This document shows positions 37,601-49,563 of a stretch of DNA of 64,000 nt, piece after piece; the stretch's first letter is position 1; the number at the start of each line of letters is the position of its first letter. The stretch is from Linnemannia hyalina. Lineage: Eukaryota > Mortierellomycota > Mortierellomycetes > Mortierellales > Mortierellaceae. The position numbers and the translations under genes were made by a program. The stretch spans positions 1,488,001 to 1,552,000 of the forward strand of contig JAHRHY010000015.1 of the NCBI GenBank assembly GCA_019671135.1. The letters run 5' to 3'. The notes beneath the pieces are model-generated. The model was not told where the DNA came from, made no database searches, and saw nothing but the letters and a program-made list of their open reading frames with translations.

Positions 37601-40016
37601 AGGTAGCGATCTAAAAAGTGAAGGAAAGGGAGTGTGAGTGAAGGAAGAGATAGGGGAAGCGCTGAGTACCCTACCAGCTAGCCAACGAACGATTTGCTTA
37701 TCAGATCTTTTTTCACCTCACTTTTTTTCCATCCCGCTTAAAGTTCTTTTTTAGCCTAACCAAAGCAAAGAAAGAGGAGATGGACCCCTCCCCTTCTCCG
37801 CGTCGGATACAAAAAAACACCCTTGCCCTCTCCTTCCCTTCCGATGCGTCTTTTTATCAAACGTACCCTTTTCTCTTCCATTATTTTAACAATAGATCCT
37901 CACGGCAACGCCGGCATGGACGGACGGACAACACGGACCGATTGCGACCCTTTTCTTGTTTCTTGCTCTCACTGCTGCTTTCTTTTTCACATATTACAAA
38001 GACCGCTCGGCATACTAACCAATCCAACCACTTGGGCATCTACATAACTAGCCTAAATAAAACCCGCACAACACAAATTGGGTGGCTCTCAAAAAAAAAA
38101 AAAAAAAGAGGCAGGAAACTTTAGGTGATGAGAAGGGACAGGTGAAAGGAGGTGAAGAACTAGAACGCGATAGAAAGAGAGTTTTTTCTTCTCGTGTCCA
38201 TGGACCATGAGGAACTCTCATGTCATCAATTTCATGGGAGCAGAGAAGCATGGAGGAATGGAAGGAAAGACGCAAGGAACGGAAGGAAGAGGAGCAGCAA
38301 AAGAAAATGAAAAAAGTACATTTTGCTATCTGATTTCGTTTGCATGTTGATATTCTACACAGAACGCTAGTCTCCTTTTGCTAACCTTAAGCAGATACTT
38401 TACTCTACTCAAGCCCCACGAGTTGAAGAAAGTAGAGCCAGGGGCACCATGACGAGCGAGGGAGAACGTGAAGTAAAGTTTTTCTTTCTCAGCATGCTTT
38501 CTGTTTTGCTCCCGAGTCATCTTATCAGATGTGCAATTGAGCCACGAACTGTCTTCGTTTTGCTTTGTTCGTCGTTCTGTTCTTCTTTTCTCTCCTTCCA
38601 CTATGGCAGCCTCATGTTCTGGGACATGACACACACACTCTCTCTCTCTCACACCTCCATTTTCCCTTCTAGGCTTTGGGCACAAGGACACTGTCCGATG
38701 TCCGACTTCTTCTTTCCTACACTCTCTCCTCCTCCCATCCTTTCTTGTTTCTCAGACTCGGAATTAGGAGATACAATTTGACAAGTAACGATTGAAAAAT
38801 GAAGAAAATGCACCGAGCTGCATAACACAATAGAAAATGAGGGTGCGAGGGTGCGCGATTCCCAGAATGTAAAAATAACACCTCTCCATCCTATCCTGTT
38901 CACTCTGTTTTGTTTCCTCTTTCCCCTCCACCTTCCAGGCACGTTTATTGTTGTTGTATGTTTTTTTGTGTATGCAACTCTCTGTGCTCACTTTCTCGTT
39001 GTTCGTTGTTCCATGGGCTGTTGTTGCTTCTATACCTCAATTGTCATGTCTCGTCAATCCATAGACTCTACTCCTCTTGTCTTCATGTCACACCCTTGTA
39101 CCATGGCTGGCTGGCTGACTTGGCTCTCAGCGAGATAACCACCTGTAATTTATTCTCCCTTTTGACACTTCTCAATTGCTTTTCTATCTTAATCATATGC
39201 ACATGCAGCACCCAAGCGAAAGCAACTATCCAAAAGCATACGAGCTACTAGCTATTCTACGCGCTTAGCAAAGTGCATTGCGTGGCATGGCCATGCGAAT
39301 GCAATTGGCAAACTGCAAGACAAGGCATATAGGCACGTACAGATCATCTTGCCTAGTCTCTTTACTGTTCTTTTTGATATAGAAAAAGAGAGCGAAGAAG
39401 CATGGACATGCAGGCACTGCCTCATTCTCTCTCCTTGAACAAATCTTTTTTTTTTCCTCTCGTATCTGCGACATGTAGCTGTAATGTGTGTGGCTGGTTG
39501 GTTGGGGTAACATAGGAAGGGAATGGCGCAGAATGCTATGCGTGTGAACTTGACCCAATACCCCCATTAGGGCGACACTGCCCACCTCTCTACCAGCCAC
39601 CCCTTGCCAGCCTTGAAGGTTTCTCTAGACTCTTCCTTGTCTATTTCTACCAACCAAGCCTCCTCGCCTTCTCCACACGCAGAGAGGTAGTGATCGACTT
39701 TAAAGGTATCTCTTAGGGAGGCGAAAATGAGGGACCATGGGGACGAAGGGACAAAATATGTGCAGTGGGTCAGAACAAAAAGCAGGCACCCCAAGCCTCA
39801 CACACACCTCGCCTCCACTTCCATTACCACAATCCCGCCTCTCACTCTTCCTTATACCCTTTTTACTCCGCCTTTCTAATGTACCTCTCTCATTCCATGC
39901 ACAATGCTCCCACATCTACACACTGACCAGTTAGTCCAGCGCGAGGTTCTCTACATACCCATAGCCACACAACTAGCTGCTTCTTTTTCTTGCTTTCAGT
40001 GCAAGAAGAACCTCTC

Positions 40017-40083
40017 ACCCTCTCATTATCTCTAGAAAACGTTATTTTTACCCTCTCACTCTCTCTAAGAAAACGTTATTTTT
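40017..40083. repeat. Tandem duplication of a 33/34-bp unit
   Basis: Unit 1 (40017-40049) and unit 2 (40050-40083) both start ACCCTCTCA and end GAAAACGTTATTTTT. They differ by a few substitutions and one A. Confidence 0.75.
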
Positions 40084-41016
40084 GGACACCACCCTTTTCC
40101 GCTCTTCCTCTTCCTCCCAAAACGTGTGTTTTCCACACCGGCTAGTTTAATATTGAGAACTAGGCATTCCAACAATACACCATTTACTTTCACCCCCAAT
40201 CCAGATGGACGAAAAATGCAATTTCGCCCAACACCACTTCACCCACTCACAAACGAGTAGCTATTTCCAGGCGTCATGGAGTGAGAGAGAGACTATTATC
40301 ACTTTGGCTCACAACCTAGATACAAGTCAGTGCTCAAAACCCCTCCAGTTTTTCTGTTCCCACCTCATTCCAGAGGTTACTCCTTACCCACTTTTCGCCA
40401 ATATTGCTCAGAAACAAAAAAAAAAACAAAAAAAAAAGAAAGGACATAATCTACAAACCCTCCCTCCCCCCTTCCTTCCGAAATGTATTTTTGTCCCAGT
40501 CCTTCATGCATCGGGTTTTGGCCTTTTCCGATCCAGATTTATGTACTGCACTGCGATCGCAATTAGGATTAGGGTAAGGGGCGGGATGAAAAAAGGAAAA
40601 AAGCAACAGATGGGGGGTGAAGACTACTTGAACACGGAACAAAGTAAAAACATGAAAGATGGCGTAACAACAAACAAAAAAAAATGCAACATGTAATTAC
40701 AATAAAAGTTCAAAAAGCAAAAAAAAAAAAAAAGCGATCGTATGAGGTTGTTTCATTTGCACCATTTGACAACTAAGCCATTAGCACTACCTCAGGCAGC
40801 GAAGAGAATGAAACAAGGAACAAGAAACTTGGAAACGAAGCTAGAGAATAGACGCTATCTCCTTTGCTTATCTTCATTATGGTTTCTTGGACCCAAGGCT
40901 TAAAAATAGGACACCATCATTAGACCAACAGGCAAGGATAAAGCAGTTTGGATATATTTATGAAAAAGTTAAAAATGATAGTAGTAACTACGATAAAAAA
41001 AAGTCGAAAAAGATGC

Positions 41017-43561
41017 TTAATGATCAAGGATGTGGAGGTTGCCAGAGACGACCTTGTTCTCGAGGATACTGCCCGAGGGGATATCGATATGGGACCCCGC
41101 ATTGGCCACAATGATGACAGTGCCCTTGAGGACAACATCCGATCCAAATGAGACATCTCCTGTCACCGTCAAGTGGTCCAGTTCCAGAATATGAGGGGGG
41201 TTCTTGAAGCGAGACAGGAACCCATTGACTTTCTTGAAGTGATCGCCCAACTTGACGAGAGGGACAGTGTTGAACATGCGCTTGGGGTTGATCGACAGCT
41301 CGCCATGGGTCAACGAGTACAGGTCCGAGGTCACCAGGAACAAATCAGAGGTTGACTTGACGGGCAAGAACCGGCTACGGGGTACATTGACACCATGGGC
41401 GTTATGAAAGTGCTTGATACCGGCACCGACAGCAGTCTCGAGCTGGATGACCTTCTCTCCAGATTCCGTCGTCTTGTTGTTGACAATCACCTCCAGACTC
41501 AACTCGCGGTCCTCGACAACACGCTTGATCGCCTTCAAGTTGACCCACAGGTTGTTGGTGTTGAAGATCTTGAACTTTTTGATCGACTTGAAATCCTCCA
41601 CGTGCTCCGAGGGCACCTGGGCAATTTCGAGCAGACGGATCTGGCCCTCATAGTCGATAAGCGTACCTCCCTTGATATCGGCGCGGGTCTTGTCCGTGAC
41701 CTCCATCAAGAACTCGGCTTCAGACTCGACCATGTGGTTCAGGATACCCTCATCAACCGTGGCGCCCAAGTTGTCAACGTTCGAAACAAAGACATACTCT
41801 TTGCCATCTGCAATCAATTGATCCAGCAATCCCGAGTTGCTGAGCGACTCGAACAAGTCTCCGTGACCTGGGGGGTACCAGTCTGCGATATCCCCGTTGG
41901 GGTGGCGAGGGGTAGGCAAGAGCGAGTCCTTGTTGACGCGGGGGTATCTCGACTGGTTGAATGTCATGATCTCGATGTTGTGGGTGGCGTACTTTTGGAC
42001 AATGCGCTTCGTCTCGTCGTCCGTGTTGAACGAGTTCATGAGGATGAATGGAACATTCACATTCTTTGCCTTGTTCAAGTACTACAAGTTGCGTTGAATT
42101 AAGTGGCGTTAGAACCCTGCCTGTAAAATATCGATGTAATTAACATCATTCCTCATGAACCATATGAACAAGAGAGGTTACCTCGATCTGACGAACAGAC
42201 AGATCCAAGAAGGTCATTCCATCACGGACTTCGATGGCAGACTTGGGACCGACACAGCCCATGGTGGTTCCAAGACCTCCGTTGAGTTTGAGGACGGCGA
42301 GTTTGTTTAGGTGGGGGCTGGATTCGACTTTGGGGATGCTGTCGTAGGGAACGACCTGGTCCTCTGGGGGGGAGTTGACCTTGTCCCAGTTGATCTTTGT
42401 ACCCTTGGATCTCTCCGCCAGCCAGCGGTTGAACAGCAAGAAGAAGTTTCCCATCTCATTTTGGAACAGCTATCATGGTATTAATTGTATGCAGTAAACA
42501 CATGTTGTGTGAGTGGATGGCGCCTTTGATAGCATCGAAATCCTTTGTAAAGATAGAAAAAGAACCAGTCACATCCAACAGGGCTCAGACGTCATTGTTG
42601 CAATGTTTCCATGAGTGAAGAATGCACATCAAAGTAAAGAAAGACAAAGGGTCCTGCTGTTCATCTTTGCATATCTGCCTGTTGCATCGTTGCATCGTGT
42701 ATTTGTGAACGGTGCATCACAACTCCTTTGCCCTTCAATGGGTCCATTCACTCGGCAGATTATATGACTTGAGCTGAGACAGATCCACCTTCGATATCGG
42801 AGGTATCTGTATTTATCCAGGTCGCGCATCCGTTTCTGGCGCCCCTTTCTTTCTTTCTTCTCGAACTCATTGGCGACAGTCTGACATCGTTATGCGCCCA
42901 TCTCTGTAGGTGTTGTTTGCCCCTGTACCTTTCCTTGTTGTTGTTTGTCGTTATCGATCCTTCGTGAGAAAATTAGATGTCCACACAAAGTAACAGTAGC
43001 AAAAATTACCTTGCGCTCGTTCTCGTCCTTGACTTGAGAGATCAGACGGTTGAGCTCTGTACGCATCGCATTCGCAGCAGCCGCACTACTGGCGCCTTGA
43101 AAATCCTATGTGACATCATCATTAGTATCGAAGAAAAGTGAGAAGAGGCGTTAGGGAGGTGCCACTATTGCATTATCTCCTATTATTGTAGTTGATGGCG
43201 TGTACGTGTGTAATAAAAATGACGTGTGAAGGAAAGCTGTAACCACGCCGTCCTCTGTTGACCTCATGACGGGATGAACACAGAGAAACACAATGCGTCC
43301 CCCATGAGTCCCATTATGAGCGAACAAAGTGAGGACGATGACCTCTTCTTCCTGGGTCGTGTAGGCAGAAACCGCACTTGCAACCTCACAAGTGAAGGGT
43401 CTGCGGTGAACGTGATGTGGTAATAAAAATAAGGTTCCTTGTTCCGTCGTTCGCATACGTGTCTTGCCCTGGCATGAAAGAAAGGAATGTAACAACTTTA
43501 CCAGGGTGGAGAGGGTGTGAGGGTGGTGAGGCTGTCCACCGGAAGGGGTTAAGTGTGCCAT
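41017..43561 (-). CDS. UGP1: UTP--glucose-1-phosphate uridylyltransferase (UDP-glucose pyrophosphorylase)
   Basis: Four exons: 43561-43502, 43105-43010, 42469-42182, 42081-41017, summing to 1509 nt, 502 aa (yeast Ugp1 is 499). The nucleotide-binding loop [19 protein letters not shown] begins near residue 113. Other family blocks are [42 protein letters not shown] and [12 protein letters not shown]. The C-terminal left-handed beta-helix ([19 protein letters not shown]) mediates octamer formation in fungi. The enzyme makes UDP-glucose from UTP and glucose-1-phosphate for glucan, glycogen, trehalose and glycosylation pathways. Intron 1 (396 nt) and intron 2 (540 nt) are long. The start gives a 20-residue first exon, and a TATA box lies about 105 bp upstream. 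Confidence 0.96.
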
Positions 43562-43665
43562 TGTGTGATGTGTGCTTGTTTTGTGAGAAAAGAAAGTTGT
43601 TGGGTGAGTGTTGTTGATTTGGAGAGAAAGATGAGTGAAGAAAAGAAAAGAAGGGTGAGCGAAAC

Positions 43666-43675
43666 CCTTTTTATG
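43666..43675 (-). promoter_or_regulatory. Probable TATA box of UGP1
   Basis: Minus-strand CATAAAAAGG, about 105 bp upstream of the UGP1 ATG. Two CCAAT motifs on the plus strand (inverted relative to UGP1) lie just beyond it, near 43687 and 43709. Confidence 0.5.
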
Positions 43676-45067
43676 CCACCCCCGTCTCCAATCATTAGCC
43701 CGATCTGTCCAATGACGCCCCTCCGTGCTAAAATCATGCGGTTTTTTCTTGGCTCCTCCTTAGTTGGATGCCTCTTGCCCTTCTTCGTCTTTCCTCCTTC
43801 TTCTTCTTTCCTCCTTCTTCTTCTATTTGTCTACCGTCTTTGCCCGGTGTACTCGTTCCTATTTCTTCATGTAGATTGGCGTTTATGTTCATGGCTGAGA
43901 AGAAAATGGAGTGAAAGAAGAAGAAGAAGATGAGCAGGATTCCAAGACGAGCCATGAACCATCCAAAAGTCTCCGGCTCATTCATTTTTCTCTAGGACCC
44001 TTGACGCCTTTTTTCTTAGACCAGATAATGAACTCGAACGTAAACAAGAATGAGAGCCGTGTCGGCATGGTTACCATTGCTCTGAGGCGTAGAAAAAATC
44101 GGATAATAATAGCACCCATCTGACAATTGGACAACACAGCCGGGGCGTACGGAATGTAAAAAAAGAGAAACTGGAGGCGAGAAGTGAAGGGTCGCCGGGA
44201 TTTGTTCGGATTGGCGACGCGAAGCAAGGCGCAAGCTCAATCATGTATCGTGGGAGTATTTCGTCTCCTTCTTTTTTGTGTGTCTTTGTCTCTCTTTCAT
44301 ATCTCCTTCCAGAGAGATGCATAAAAGTCGTATTGGCCTGTTCGCTATCATTCCTTCGGTTGCCATAGATAAAAAAACTCGCAGCTTTTTTAATCGATCG
44401 CAATCTTTGTCCGAAAATAAAAGAACCCTGCTCGTCGTATGGCAGTCTTTGTTCGCGGCTTGAATGACGTTTCTGCTTCTTTCAATTGAGGGCAAAAGGT
44501 GACGGGAAGACAGAGAAAGAGAAAGAAGAAGAGAAAGGTTGAGTTTTTCCCTTTGTTGTTGTTGGGGTTATGTTCGATTGCACGTTTGCACCCTATTTCA
44601 AAATTCAATCGCCCCCCTTCCAAATCCAATGGCCCAAGCACGCGCGGGGAAGTGTCGTTCATTGGCTATGAGCAAGAAAGAAGAATGAGCGCGCCTTTAT
44701 ATCCTTTTTTTCCCCTTGTCCTTGACAAAAACGTGAACGCGTCTCTCATTTCTTGTGCTTCGCATCTACGTCTACAGGATCATAATCAATTACATACCTC
44801 ATCCATCCTCAATATCGCCACACTCACTCGCCTCTACTACACAGCAGTCGTCATTTGTTTTGAGCATCACCATTATGACTATCGGCACACAAAGAACCAC
44901 TTTTGCCATATGCTTACCGCGACAAGGTACATGTCATGGATCTACCACAGTTTCATCATCCTTTCCCTCTCCTGTTCGTTCGCCTCGATTTTCAGTCACT
45001 TCAGGGCAACAAAAAAGGCGTATAAAAAGCCGTTGTCTTTGTTCCTCATCACTGTTAATATCATCAC

Positions 45068-45103
45068 TCCAACGGACCTCTTTTATCCAACGGACCTCTT
45101 TTA
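45068..45103. repeat. Perfect tandem repeat of an 18-bp unit
   Basis: Two identical copies of TCCAACGGACCTCTTTTA followed by a partial third (TCCAACG). It lies between the two TATA-like sequences upstream of the gene at 45395. Confidence 0.8.
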
Positions 45104-45394
45104 TCCAACGCCCCTTTGACAACGATCATTCTACCTTCTCTTTTCCCTCCCTCTTTCATCCTTCTGTTATTCTTCTGTCACCAATTAAAACAAGAAAAGA
45201 CGTAAGTCAACTTCCAGCCAAGTCATTCAATTACCATATAAAAAGGGAAAGACGATCGCCTTTCAAAATCACCAACTCATCTCAATCCCCTTCCCTCTCA
45301 ACGAACAAGAAAAGTTGATCTCGTCCCTACCTAGACATCGCGTCTCATTCTCCCATCTTCGCCACCCGGTCCCTGCAACAAGCAACATTATACA

Positions 45395-46951
45395 ATGGCG
45401 CCGAGTAAAAACCCCAAGCAGAAAAAAAGCGCGTCTCCTCCCGCAAGCACCGACACATCTTCTCAGTTAACCACCGCTGCCACTATCATTGTCACTACCG
45501 CTCCTGAAACTGCCTCTATCCGTGCCTCTGATCTCGTTACTGCCTCTGGACTTGAACTAACATCTGTCCCTGCCTTTGAACCTTCATCTGAGCCTGTTGC
45601 AGCAAAGCCTTCAAAGAAAAGGTCCAAGAAAGACGCTTCAATCACATCTACCCCCATTTCTACAACCACCCCTGCTACCTCCTCCTCCACAACAGCAACA
45701 GAAGAAATTGCACCCCTACTAAAGAAGACACGTACCTACGGCAGAAAAAGTGCCTCGCCAGCAGGAAAATGGGACACTCCGCCTGCAAATGATTCGACGG
45801 GCGGAGAAAGTGACTCTACCTCTTCTGAATCCGTAACTTCGACTACGGCTGTTGCGCGTTTGACTCCTAGTCCCATCAGGGGGTGGAACCATGCAACTCC
45901 AGAATCGATGGCCGCCGCTCAAGGCTGCAGTTCTAGGGGGAAAAGCAGAAACAGCAAAGGAAAGTCCACGACACCACCTGCATCAACAGCAACCGCGGAC
46001 GTGATGTGTACCGCAACAAATCAGAACGCCACCATCGCCGGCACCACTGACACTACCACTGATACGATTCGCGGGACTACAGGCGACGGTACGAACAGTC
46101 CCACCCCCGAGTTCGATCCTGATGCAACAGAAACAGATCCAGATTTAATAGAACCCGATTCCAATTCAGGAAGCGATTATACCCCAGGGTCCGGACAGAA
46201 TCAAACATCTCTTCCACGTCATCCTACCGGCCCTCCTCGCATTTCTTGTCGACAGCAATTCCAGATCATCAACAACATCAGCAATAACTTTAGCCACGAC
46301 GATATCGGCATGGTCGGGATGAACTACCCTCTCAACACCGACCCCACCGCCGGAGTGATGTTTCCTTCTGTGGGTCCTACGTTGTACTCATTCCCTCCTC
46401 ACATTTGGTCTTCGCGTTTCGAAGACCCCAGCAGCAGGAAACGTGGTCCCGATGGCGAAGAGCTGATCTACCCTCGCATTGGCGCATTCCCGCCTACCCT
46501 GCGTCCGACTTCTGATTTCTCTCCTTCGTCGTCTTCGTCGTCTTCGTCGGCTGTTACTTCTGTTCCGTTTTTGTCTTTGACGTCGTCGAATTTGTCTTCA
46601 CAACCTGCTCCCAAGAAACCTTGCCGTAACAGCAGAACCAACTTAATATCTGCAACAACTAATACCACAACGCCAACAGCCGCTACCGGAGCCGGTCAGT
46701 CCTCAGGCAGAGTTGGATCCAGTGCCTCTGCAACTCCTACTAATGGAAGAGGTCGGGGTGCATCATCTGCAGCAGGTGCTGGTACCGTCAGGCAGACGGT
46801 AAATGCTAGGACCACTAGGAACACGCCCAAAAGTGGAAGGCGGTATCGGACTGGATTGGCTGGAGGGACGACCGCGCAGGGTAATGGTCATACTGTCGCT
46901 ACCGCCTCCAACAACGTGGCGCCTGGTCACAGCGGCCAAGGCCAAGGCAAT

Positions 46952-47019
<68 letters not shown>

Positions 47020-48553
47020 TAACGCTATGGATGTTGACGGCGGTAACAGCAGTGGTAGTAGCAGTACCAACAGCAATGTCAGAGATAATAGCGACAACAT
47101 CCTCAGATACAGAGACGGCCTTATCCGACGCGTCGGGAATCAACCCATCATTGCCTACTCACACACCGCACGACCCGGAATAACTCCTGCCGAAATTGGG
47201 GCTTCTCTCTCCCTGGAGCTCATCAGACGCAGAGAGGAAGCTCAGCGACTTCGAGAGGAAGAAGAGCAACGCGAAGAGGAAGAGCGGCGGCGCAATATCG
47301 AGGAGGTGCGTAGTAGACTTACCCAGCAGGCACAGCAGAGGTCTCCTTCTGGTACACCTACCGGTCAACAAGAATCTTCCTCTTCCTCTGTTCCTACTTC
47401 TCCTTCCACACAGTATACACTTACTCCTGTACAACAAACTCCTCCACCTCGTCAAAGCCCTCAGCAGTATCCTAGGAATCAGAATCTGCTTGCACAATCA
47501 CAATCATCTACTTCCAGTGGTAATCCAGGTCAAAACCTTCCTTCTCAGCTCTCTCAGTACCACGCTCCTATTCATCAGCCCGGCTGTCATACCCAGTACC
47601 AACAGCCCTTACAGCATTACCATCAATCTTCATACTCTTCGCACCATCATCAGTCTTCACAGCAGTACCAGCCCTCACAGTATCAGCGGCCCCTTCAGCT
47701 TCAGCACCCTCAAAATCCCGGACCCCAGAATCACCACCAACAATTTAATGTTCATCATTCCTCTTCTTACCAGAGCTTTACGCATCCCTATTCTTCTTCC
47801 AATAACTATCACAACTACAACGGCTATGAATTCAATGGTAACTACTACAACGGTAACCATATCAACTACGACCAGCAATACAGCAACTACAACAACCAAA
47901 ACTATCAGTTGAACAACAACCATCGCAACCAGCAGTACAACAGCTATAACAATTACAACAACTGCAACAACAACAGCTACAACAACATCGCCTCCTCTAC
48001 CTCTGGCACTATCTTCGCCCAACCTTCTCAGCCCTATGGCTCCTCTCGCCCCTGGCAAGGGTCTCTAGGCCACGGCCTTCATCCCCACCCGAGCTCAAGA
48101 AGGCACATTCCGTTTCCACCCCAACTGCCAGATACTCTCTTGGTGAATGCTCATTCCCACCGCTACAGCACCAACACCGGCTTTCTGATGCTCACATCTC
48201 CCGCACCCCAAACAATAGCAAGGCCAATAGTATCACGGAATCCTAGGAGCTCAACGCAACACCAGTTCCCAGAGTATGATCAAATGACGCGTGCTTCACA
48301 GGCCGCATTTGCGACACTTCCGCCCATTAGAGCGTCAGCGGTTCAGGGGTCACAATTTCAGGCGAGTAGTAATCATGGTCCTACGCCCGTGCCTGTGCCC
48401 ATGCCTTTTTCACATCCGTCGTCGTCGGCGTCGAGTGGTCATTCGGGGAACATGCAGCAACAGCAGCAACAGGATTCAGCGAGGGATGGCCAGAGCGGGA
48501 ATCATGAGAGTGGCAACGACGCAGATGACGAGAGTAGCTCAGGATCCGCATAG
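45395..48553 (+). CDS. Large disordered Ser/Thr- and Gln/Asn-rich protein
   Basis: Single exon of 1052 residues starting MAPSKNPKQKK. No known domain recognised. Residues 1-275 are Ser/Thr/Ala-rich with basic patches (KPSKKRSKKD). A possibly folded block at about 285-370 has FQIINNISNNFSHDD, MNYPLNTDPTAGVMFPS and FPPHIWSSRFED. A Gly-Asn repeat lies at 518-543. A charged coiled coil (ELIRRREEAQRLREEEEQRE) follows near 600-640. The region at about 650-880 is extremely rich in Gln, Asn, Tyr and His (for example YSNYNNQNYQLNNN), a prion-like composition. The end is acidic. The long open frame, start context and consistent codon bias argue for a real gene. The composition suggests a nuclear or condensate-forming regulatory protein, but no function can be named. 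Confidence 0.8.
46946..47023 (+). repeat. GGCAAC hexanucleotide array (13 units) encoding poly-Gly-Asn
   Basis: One GGCAAT, eleven perfect GGCAAC units (46952-47017) and one GGTAAC, all in frame, giving an alternating GN tract of 26 residues. The uniform third bases indicate recent slippage expansion, so length is probably polymorphic between strains. Confidence 0.92.
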
Positions 48554-48764
48554 TGTAGCCCCGCGCTGCCTTTTTTTGTCTTCGCCGCAAACATACTTGA
48601 AGTGAAAAATTGACCCGTTCGGCTCCAAACCTATTTATGATTCTGATCGCATGCGCTTCATTTTGATCTCCCCTTTGCCCACAGCTTAATTTCAAACGTG
48701 TCACTCTCTTGCATCTCTTTCTTTTCTTTCAACAACACTCACCAAAACTCACACTCACTTCGCC

Positions 48765-49563
48765 ATGGTAATGACCTAACGGTGGAACCCAACAACACAA
48801 GAAACGAGCGCAAGAAGCAACAACACCTTTCCCCATGGACGCACTACTGCACAAAGGGTAGCCCTGGGGACCTGTTGTCCTTCCACTTCGGACTCTTGCA
48901 TGCCAACACTAGCCAGGACCCCACCTACGGGATGACACGTCTCACACCCTCAGCGACGGCATGCACTTCTTTCGCCCCACACCCCACACCCACACCCACA
49001 GCTCCTCGACCTCACCCACATATACATCATACTTCACACACAACAGAAGCTGACACTTGCCATCCATCGCTCCTTCTTTACTTCAAAACCATGCTCCATG
49101 CATTAGTCGGCCCTGTTCAACTTTCAAAGTCTGCTTCAGGTCATCCTGCTGATGATCTGCACCTGCACCTACGTCCAGTCCCAGACAAGTCTCCTTGACC
49201 GCAACAAGACTGGGTACGTTCGCCTTCCTTTTCGTATACAAAACTTCCAACTACCGTATGCATTTTTCAGCACTCACCTGATTCAAGGCACAATAGGCAA
49301 TTAGACTGACACGTATCTGTTTTTTTTTAGTGTTCTCGGCATCTTCTGGAAGGCAGCAAGGATAGGTACATACGCACAAAGGAAGAATACGCCTTCTGGA
49401 CCCTCTATCTGTCAGCTTTACCGGACATGAAAATGGAAGCAAAGGATGATCTCACTAACCACCACCTTTCGTTGTTCACAATTAACATGAAATAGGCGAG
49501 CGTCTCAGCCCATATGTGTCGTTGGCATGTATCTGCATGGGCATCAGCTTGTTGCTCTCATAA
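48765..49563 (+). CDS. Kish/TMEM167 family secretory-pathway membrane protein
   Basis: Four coding exons: 48765-48767 (just the ATG), 49107-49213, 49331-49365, 49496-49563. Total 213 nt, 70 aa. The joined product begins [15 protein letters not shown] and continues [32 protein letters not shown] and [15 protein letters not shown], ending MGISLLLS. This matches the Kish/TMEM167 family over its whole length (human about 72 aa), including LLDRNKTG and the GIFWKxARIGER core. Two hydrophobic helices flank the polar loop; the family acts in Golgi secretion. Splice sites are ATG followed directly by GTAATG, acceptor GCATTAG; donor GTACGT, acceptor TTTTTTTTAG; donor GTACAT, acceptor ATGAAATAG. The 48768-49106 intron overlaps an unrelated plus-strand frame that is not coding. 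Confidence 0.92.

Larger units (their letters stand above)
34435..41016. other. 6.6-kb region with no supported gene
   Basis: After the SOD promoter (to about 34700) I find no frame with coding character on either strand. Frames are under about 165 codons, interrupted by homopolymers and rich in F, L, S and P. Content seen: T-, A- and CT-rich tracts (CT dinucleotides near 36865 and 38640), a TTA repeat near 34740, and a tandem 33-bp duplication at 40017-40083. The most protein-like frame is minus 39567-39794 (75 codons, ending KGWLVERWAVSP). Another is plus 40205-40696 (163 codons). Neither has a recognisable domain. No tRNA, rRNA or U6-like gene was recognised. Confidence 0.5.
43562..45394. 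promoter_or_regulatory. Divergent upstream region of UGP1 (-) and the Q/N-rich protein gene (+)
   Basis: 1.8 kb. On the UGP1 side lie the TATA and CCAAT motifs. On the right side TATAAAAA occurs at 45021-45028 and again at 45237-45244, offering two possible start regions for the gene at 45395. A GTAAGT donor at 45202 with an acceptor-like CTACCTAG near 45335 may be a leader intron if the upstream start is used. An 18-bp unit (TCCAACGGACCTCTTTTA) is repeated perfectly in tandem at 45068-45103. No gene is called. Confidence 0.5.

Noticed and set aside
40205..40696. 163-codon plus-strand frame in the gene-poor block
   Set aside because: It contains homopolymer-derived lysine and glutamine runs and no conserved feature.
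46763..47183. Reading frames of repeated AV or AT residues opposite or out of frame with the Q/N-rich gene
   Set aside because: They are shadows of the GGCAAC array in other frames.
48698..49198. 166-codon plus-strand frame
   Set aside because: It overlaps the Kish exons in the wrong frame, while the spliced Kish product matches a known family from end to end.
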